Source: Bacteroidales bacterium
GTDB lineage: Bacteria; Bacteroidota; Bacteroidia; Bacteroidales; UBA3824
Direction: 5' to 3'
NCBI GenBank assembly: GCA_017541145.1
Contig: JAFXZT010000039.1
Span: 1 to 45,186 of the forward strand
DNA length: 45,186 nucleotides
The notes below the pieces were generated by a model. That model saw only the letters and a program-made list of their open reading frames with translations. It was not told where the DNA came from and did no database searches. Shown here piece by piece: positions 42,043-45,186 of the stretch. How positions within the stretch are numbered: the first letter of the stretch is position 1; every line of letters starts with the position of its first letter. Position numbers and translations under genes: made by a program.

Positions 42043-45000
42043 ATGAATACCATATTATCAGAAAAAGCATATCAAAGAGCCATCATCGATTATCTTGTAA
42101 CAGAAAACGGATACATCGAGCGCAACAGCAAGCAATTCAACAGGCTGTATGCGATGGATACCGAATTGCTGATGAAATTTCTCCTCGACACTCAGCCCGA
42201 CGAGATGGAAGCCTTGCGCAAAATCTATAAGGACAAACTTGAAGAAACCATCATCGGCTGCATCAATATGGAAACCACCAAACCCAAAGGCAGCCTTATC
42301 GATGTGTTGAAACACGGCATTGAAATCTCAAACAAAAAACTGTCGCTCTATTACAACAAGCCCGTTACCGATTTCAACCAAAAAGCCGTTGCCAACTATC
42401 ATAAAAACATCTTTTCGGTGATGGAAGAGGTATGGGCGTCCGACAAAGAGCGCATCGACCTTGTGATATTTCTCAACGGCATTGCCATTATCACCTTTGA
42501 ACTCAAATGCAATCTTGCCGGTCAAAGTTACCACGACGCCATACGTCAATACCGCACCGAGCGCAGCCCAAAAACAAGGCTCTTTATGTTTAAGAGCGGC
42601 GTGCTTGTAAATTTTGCAATGGATTTGGAGCAAGTGTTTATGACCACCCAACTTGCCAAAGAAGATACATTTTTCTTGCCGTTTAATATGGGCAACGGCG
42701 AAGGCATCAACACCGGCGCGGGCAATCCAATATACGAAGATAAATACAGCGTGTCGTATATGTGGGAAGACGTTTTGACCAAAGATTCGCTCCTTGAACT
42801 TATCAGCAAATTTATTTTTCTGCAAATCAAGGAAGAAACCAACGAAGACACCGGCCGCAAAAAGGTGAAGGAATCAATAATTTTTCCACGTTACCACCAG
42901 CGCGACGTTGTGCACAAGGTGTTGAGCGACGTTTACGAAAATCATTCGTCGCGCAATTACCTGATACAGCACAGCGCAGGGTCGGGCAAAACCAACTCTA
43001 TTGCATGGCTGGCTTACCGCTTGGCATCTCTCCACGACGCCAACAACGAAATCATTTTCAACAATGTGGTAATAGTTACCGACCGTGTAGTGGTTGACCG
43101 TCAGTTGCAGCAAGCCATCTTGGGCATGGAGCACAAATCGGGATTTATAAAAGTGATGGACGACAAATGCAACTCGTCGGACCTCGCAATGGCACTTGCC
43201 GGCAACACCAAAATAATTGCCACCACCATTCAGAAATTTCCCTTCATACTCGAAGATGTAAAGGAACTCAACAAAAAACGGTTTGCGGTAATCATCGACG
43301 AAGCTCACTCCTCCACATCGGGCAAAGATATGTCGGCGGTAACAATGGCACTTGGCTCTGACACCCCCTTTGGCGAAGAAGCCGACACGCAAGACAAGAT
43401 AACCAGCGAAATTGCAAAAAACGGCAAACAAGCCAACGTATCAATTTTTGCCTTTACAGCCACGCCCAAAGCAACAACGCTGTCACTGTTTGGCACCCAA
43501 AACTCTCGCGGACAAAAAGAGGCGTTTCACCTTTACTCCATGAAACAGGCGATTGAAGAAGGATTTATCTTGGACGTTTTGCAAAATTACATCACATACA
43601 CCACGATGTACCGTCTCAACAAGGAGATAGAAGAAGACCCCGAGTGCAAGACCAACGCCGCAAAACGTCAGATTGCCCGTTTTATAGAACTTCACGACAC
43701 CAACATCGCCCAAAAAATAGAAATCATTGTAGAGCATTTTCGCACCACGGTAATGCAAGAATTGGATTGCAAAGCCAAGGCAATGGTGGTAACGGCATCG
43801 AGAGAAGGTGCGGTAAAATACGTAAAAGCCTTCAACGATTACATCGCCAAAAAGAAATACAGCAACATCAAGGCGTTGGTGGCGTTTTCGGGCAAGGTAA
43901 CGCTGAGTGGCGACGACACCAATTACACCGAACAAGGCATCAACGGATTTAGCGAAGACAGTCTGACACGTCAATTCGACAAAAATGATTATCAGGTACT
44001 TATCGTTGCCAACAAATACCAAACAGGATTTGACCAGCCCAAACTCTGCGCGATGTACATCTTGAAAAAACTTCGCGGAGTAAACGCCGTGCAAACCCTC
44101 TCGCGCCTCAACCGCATCTGTCCGCCATACGAAAAGAAAACTTTTATACTCGATTTTGTTAACGATTATCAAGACATCGAGGCGGCTTTCTCAACGTATT
44201 ACACTACGACATTGCTTTCCAACACCATTACGCCCAATGCCATTTACGATTTGGAAGCCGAAGTGGACGGATATTATGTGCTTGACCCGATGGACGTAGA
44301 AAAAGTAAACGACATTCTCTACAATGCCACCCTCGACGACAGGGGCAATATGTCGGCAAAGGACAGAAAACAGATAACCTTCTGTTGCCAAAAAGCCAAA
44401 CGAAACATCGAGCACAACCGCACCAAGGAACAGCAACGCGAGGTTTTGGTAACGTTCAGGCATTTTGTAAGATTTTACGAATTTTTGATACAAGCCACTT
44501 GTTTTGAGGATGTTGAGTTGCACAAGAAGTATAGATTTTTGAAACTGATACTCTCGTATTTCAGCATCGACGATTCGGGCGCGGGTTTCAACATCAAAGG
44601 CAAAATCTCCGCCAACAATTTCAAAACCAACATCAAGGAAAAACACGAAACATCGCAATTTGTGTCGAAACCGGTATTGAAATTGCCATTGGCAGACATC
44701 AATTTATCGGAAGACAAGCGCGAAAAACTATCGCAAATAATAGCCGACATCAACAGTCGCACCGGCAAAAACTTCGACAACGAGGTTGCGGTAAAAGCCA
44801 TGCTTCAAATCAAGGACATCATGATGAAATCCGATTCCCTGAAAGCCTCGGCGCAAAACAACACCGCCAAAGATTTTGAGTTTACCTACTTCGACAACAT
44901 CGACGACGCCCTGATAGAAGGTCTTGAACAAAACAAAGATTTCTTCACGCTCCTCCTCAACAACGACGACATCAAAAAACAAGTCCTCGGCATATTCTCC

Positions 45001-45090
45001 GACGAAATTTACATGTCGCTACGCCGCGAAGCAGACACCGAGAATACTCTGCCAATGGCAGCCGAACCCAAAATATGCTTCAGAAAATAA
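42043..45090 (+). CDS. hsdR: Type I restriction-modification endonuclease/translocase subunit
   Basis: ATP-driven DNA translocase and nuclease that cuts unmodified DNA in complex with HsdM and HsdS. The 1015 residues include an N-terminal PD-(D/E)xK nuclease (Asp139, Glu153, Lys155 in FELK), then a superfamily 2 motor with Walker A AGSGKT (312-317), DEAH (419-422) and TATPK, then a second motor half and a C-terminal helical region. The length is normal and the frame is intact. There is no obvious promoter of its own, so transcription may come from the toxin-antitoxin promoter 0.95 kb upstream. Base composition resembles hsdM rather than the inserted genes. Confidence 0.96.
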   Translation: MNTILSEKAYQRAIIDYLVTENGYIERNSKQFNRLYAMDTELLMKFLLDTQPDEMEALRKIYKDKLEETIIGCINMETTKPKGSLIDVLKHGIEISNKKLSLYYNKPVTDFNQKAVANYHKNIFSVMEEVWASDKERIDLVIFLNGIAIITFELKCNLAGQSYHDAIRQYRTERSPKTRLFMFKSGVLVNFAMDLEQVFMTTQLAKEDTFFLPFNMGNGEGINTGAGNPIYEDKYSVSYMWEDVLTKDSLLELISKFIFLQIKEETNEDTGRKKVKESIIFPRYHQRDVVHKVLSDVYENHSSRNYLIQHSAGSGKTNSIAWLAYRLASLHDANNEIIFNNVVIVTDRVVVDRQLQQAILGMEHKSGFIKVMDDKCNSSDLAMALAGNTKIIATTIQKFPFILEDVKELNKKRFAVIIDEAHSSTSGKDMSAVTMALGSDTPFGEEADTQDKITSEIAKNGKQANVSIFAFTATPKATTLSLFGTQNSRGQKEAFHLYSMKQAIEEGFILDVLQNYITYTTMYRLNKEIEEDPECKTNAAKRQIARFIELHDTNIAQKIEIIVEHFRTTVMQELDCKAKAMVVTASREGAVKYVKAFNDYIAKKKYSNIKALVAFSGKVTLSGDDTNYTEQGINGFSEDSLTRQFDKNDYQVLIVANKYQTGFDQPKLCAMYILKKLRGVNAVQTLSRLNRICPPYEKKTFILDFVNDYQDIEAAFSTYYTTTLLSNTITPNAIYDLEAEVDGYYVLDPMDVEKVNDILYNATLDDRGNMSAKDRKQITFCCQKAKRNIEHNRTKEQQREVLVTFRHFVRFYEFLIQATCFEDVELHKKYRFLKLILSYFSIDDSGAGFNIKGKISANNFKTNIKEKHETSQFVSKPVLKLPLADINLSEDKREKLSQIIADINSRTGKNFDNEVAVKAMLQIKDIMMKSDSLKASAQNNTAKDFEFTYFDNIDDALIEGLEQNKDFFTLLLNNDDIKKQVLGIFSDEIYMSLRREADTENTLPMAAEPKICFRK

Positions 45091-45165
45091 GTAAATTTAT
45101 AAGTTAGAAAATTTTCAAAAAAAATCAGTCAATATAAAAAGTCTTTTTAATATTTATTTTTACAA

Positions 45166-45186
45166 TAGTAGTAGTAGTAGTAGTAG
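45166..45186 (+). repeat. TAG trinucleotide repeat at the window end
   Basis: Seven consecutive TAG units run to the last base of the window, in the intergenic DNA after hsdR. The full length cannot be known from this window. Confidence 0.8.

Noticed and set aside
42874-44658. Several long minus-strand frames inside hsdR
   Set aside because: All are antisense to an intact hsdR with all motifs; their length follows from its GC-richer codon use.

Overview
The window is AT-rich chromosomal DNA from a member of the Bacteroidota, probably order Bacteroidales. The evidence is a SusC-type receptor with a hybrid two-component regulator, promoters of the Bacteroidetes type (TTTG, a gap of about 19, TAnnTTTG), a type IX secretion tail domain, a PorV/PorQ-like protein, CMP-KDO synthetase and the paired pyrB-pyrI genes. 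I saw no tRNA, rRNA, CRISPR array or intact insertion sequence.

Positions 1-9.2 kb hold the end of a polysaccharide utilization locus. A cut SusC gene and a GH43 lipoprotein lie on the minus strand. A divergent 1419-residue hybrid two-component system and an MFS transporter lie on the plus strand. The GH43 class suggests an arabinan- or arabinose-type substrate. The two minus-strand genes have near-identical upstream architecture: two GTGGA(C/T) elements 21 bp apart, then a -7-like box at a fixed distance. This is a strong candidate for the regulator's operator.

Positions 9.5-35.3 kb are mostly core genome in short units. They include envelope and secretion genes (CAP-domain protein with an Asn-rich tail, membrane-anchored caspase-like protein, tandem thioredoxin-fold protein, FGE-fold protein, SPOR-like protein, PorV/PorQ-like protein, vWA protein, orphan type IX tail). 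They also include lipid and LPS genes (pssA, a plsC-type acyltransferase, kdsB), nucleotide and repair genes (pyrB, pyrI, nth), rlmN, a PgpH-type HD hydrolase, a Nudix-fold regulator and a rhomboid protease. Many units end in clear intrinsic terminators, several of them bidirectional.

Positions 35.5-45.1 kb form a composite defence locus built on a type I restriction-modification operon: hsdM, [UDG-like gene + AAA-ATPase/HEPN-like gene], hsdS, [DUF6922-type antitoxin + AbiEii-type nucleotidyltransferase toxin], hsdR. Both bracketed pairs overlap internally and each has its own promoter-like sequence. A 33-bp exact copy of the end of hsdS lies 287 bp downstream of the original, just before the toxin-antitoxin pair, and records a past rearrangement. 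The UDG-like/ATPase-HEPN pair is the best candidate in the window for a poorly described defence module. The locus is best read as restriction-modification combined with two possible abortive-infection modules that may act when restriction is inhibited or lost.
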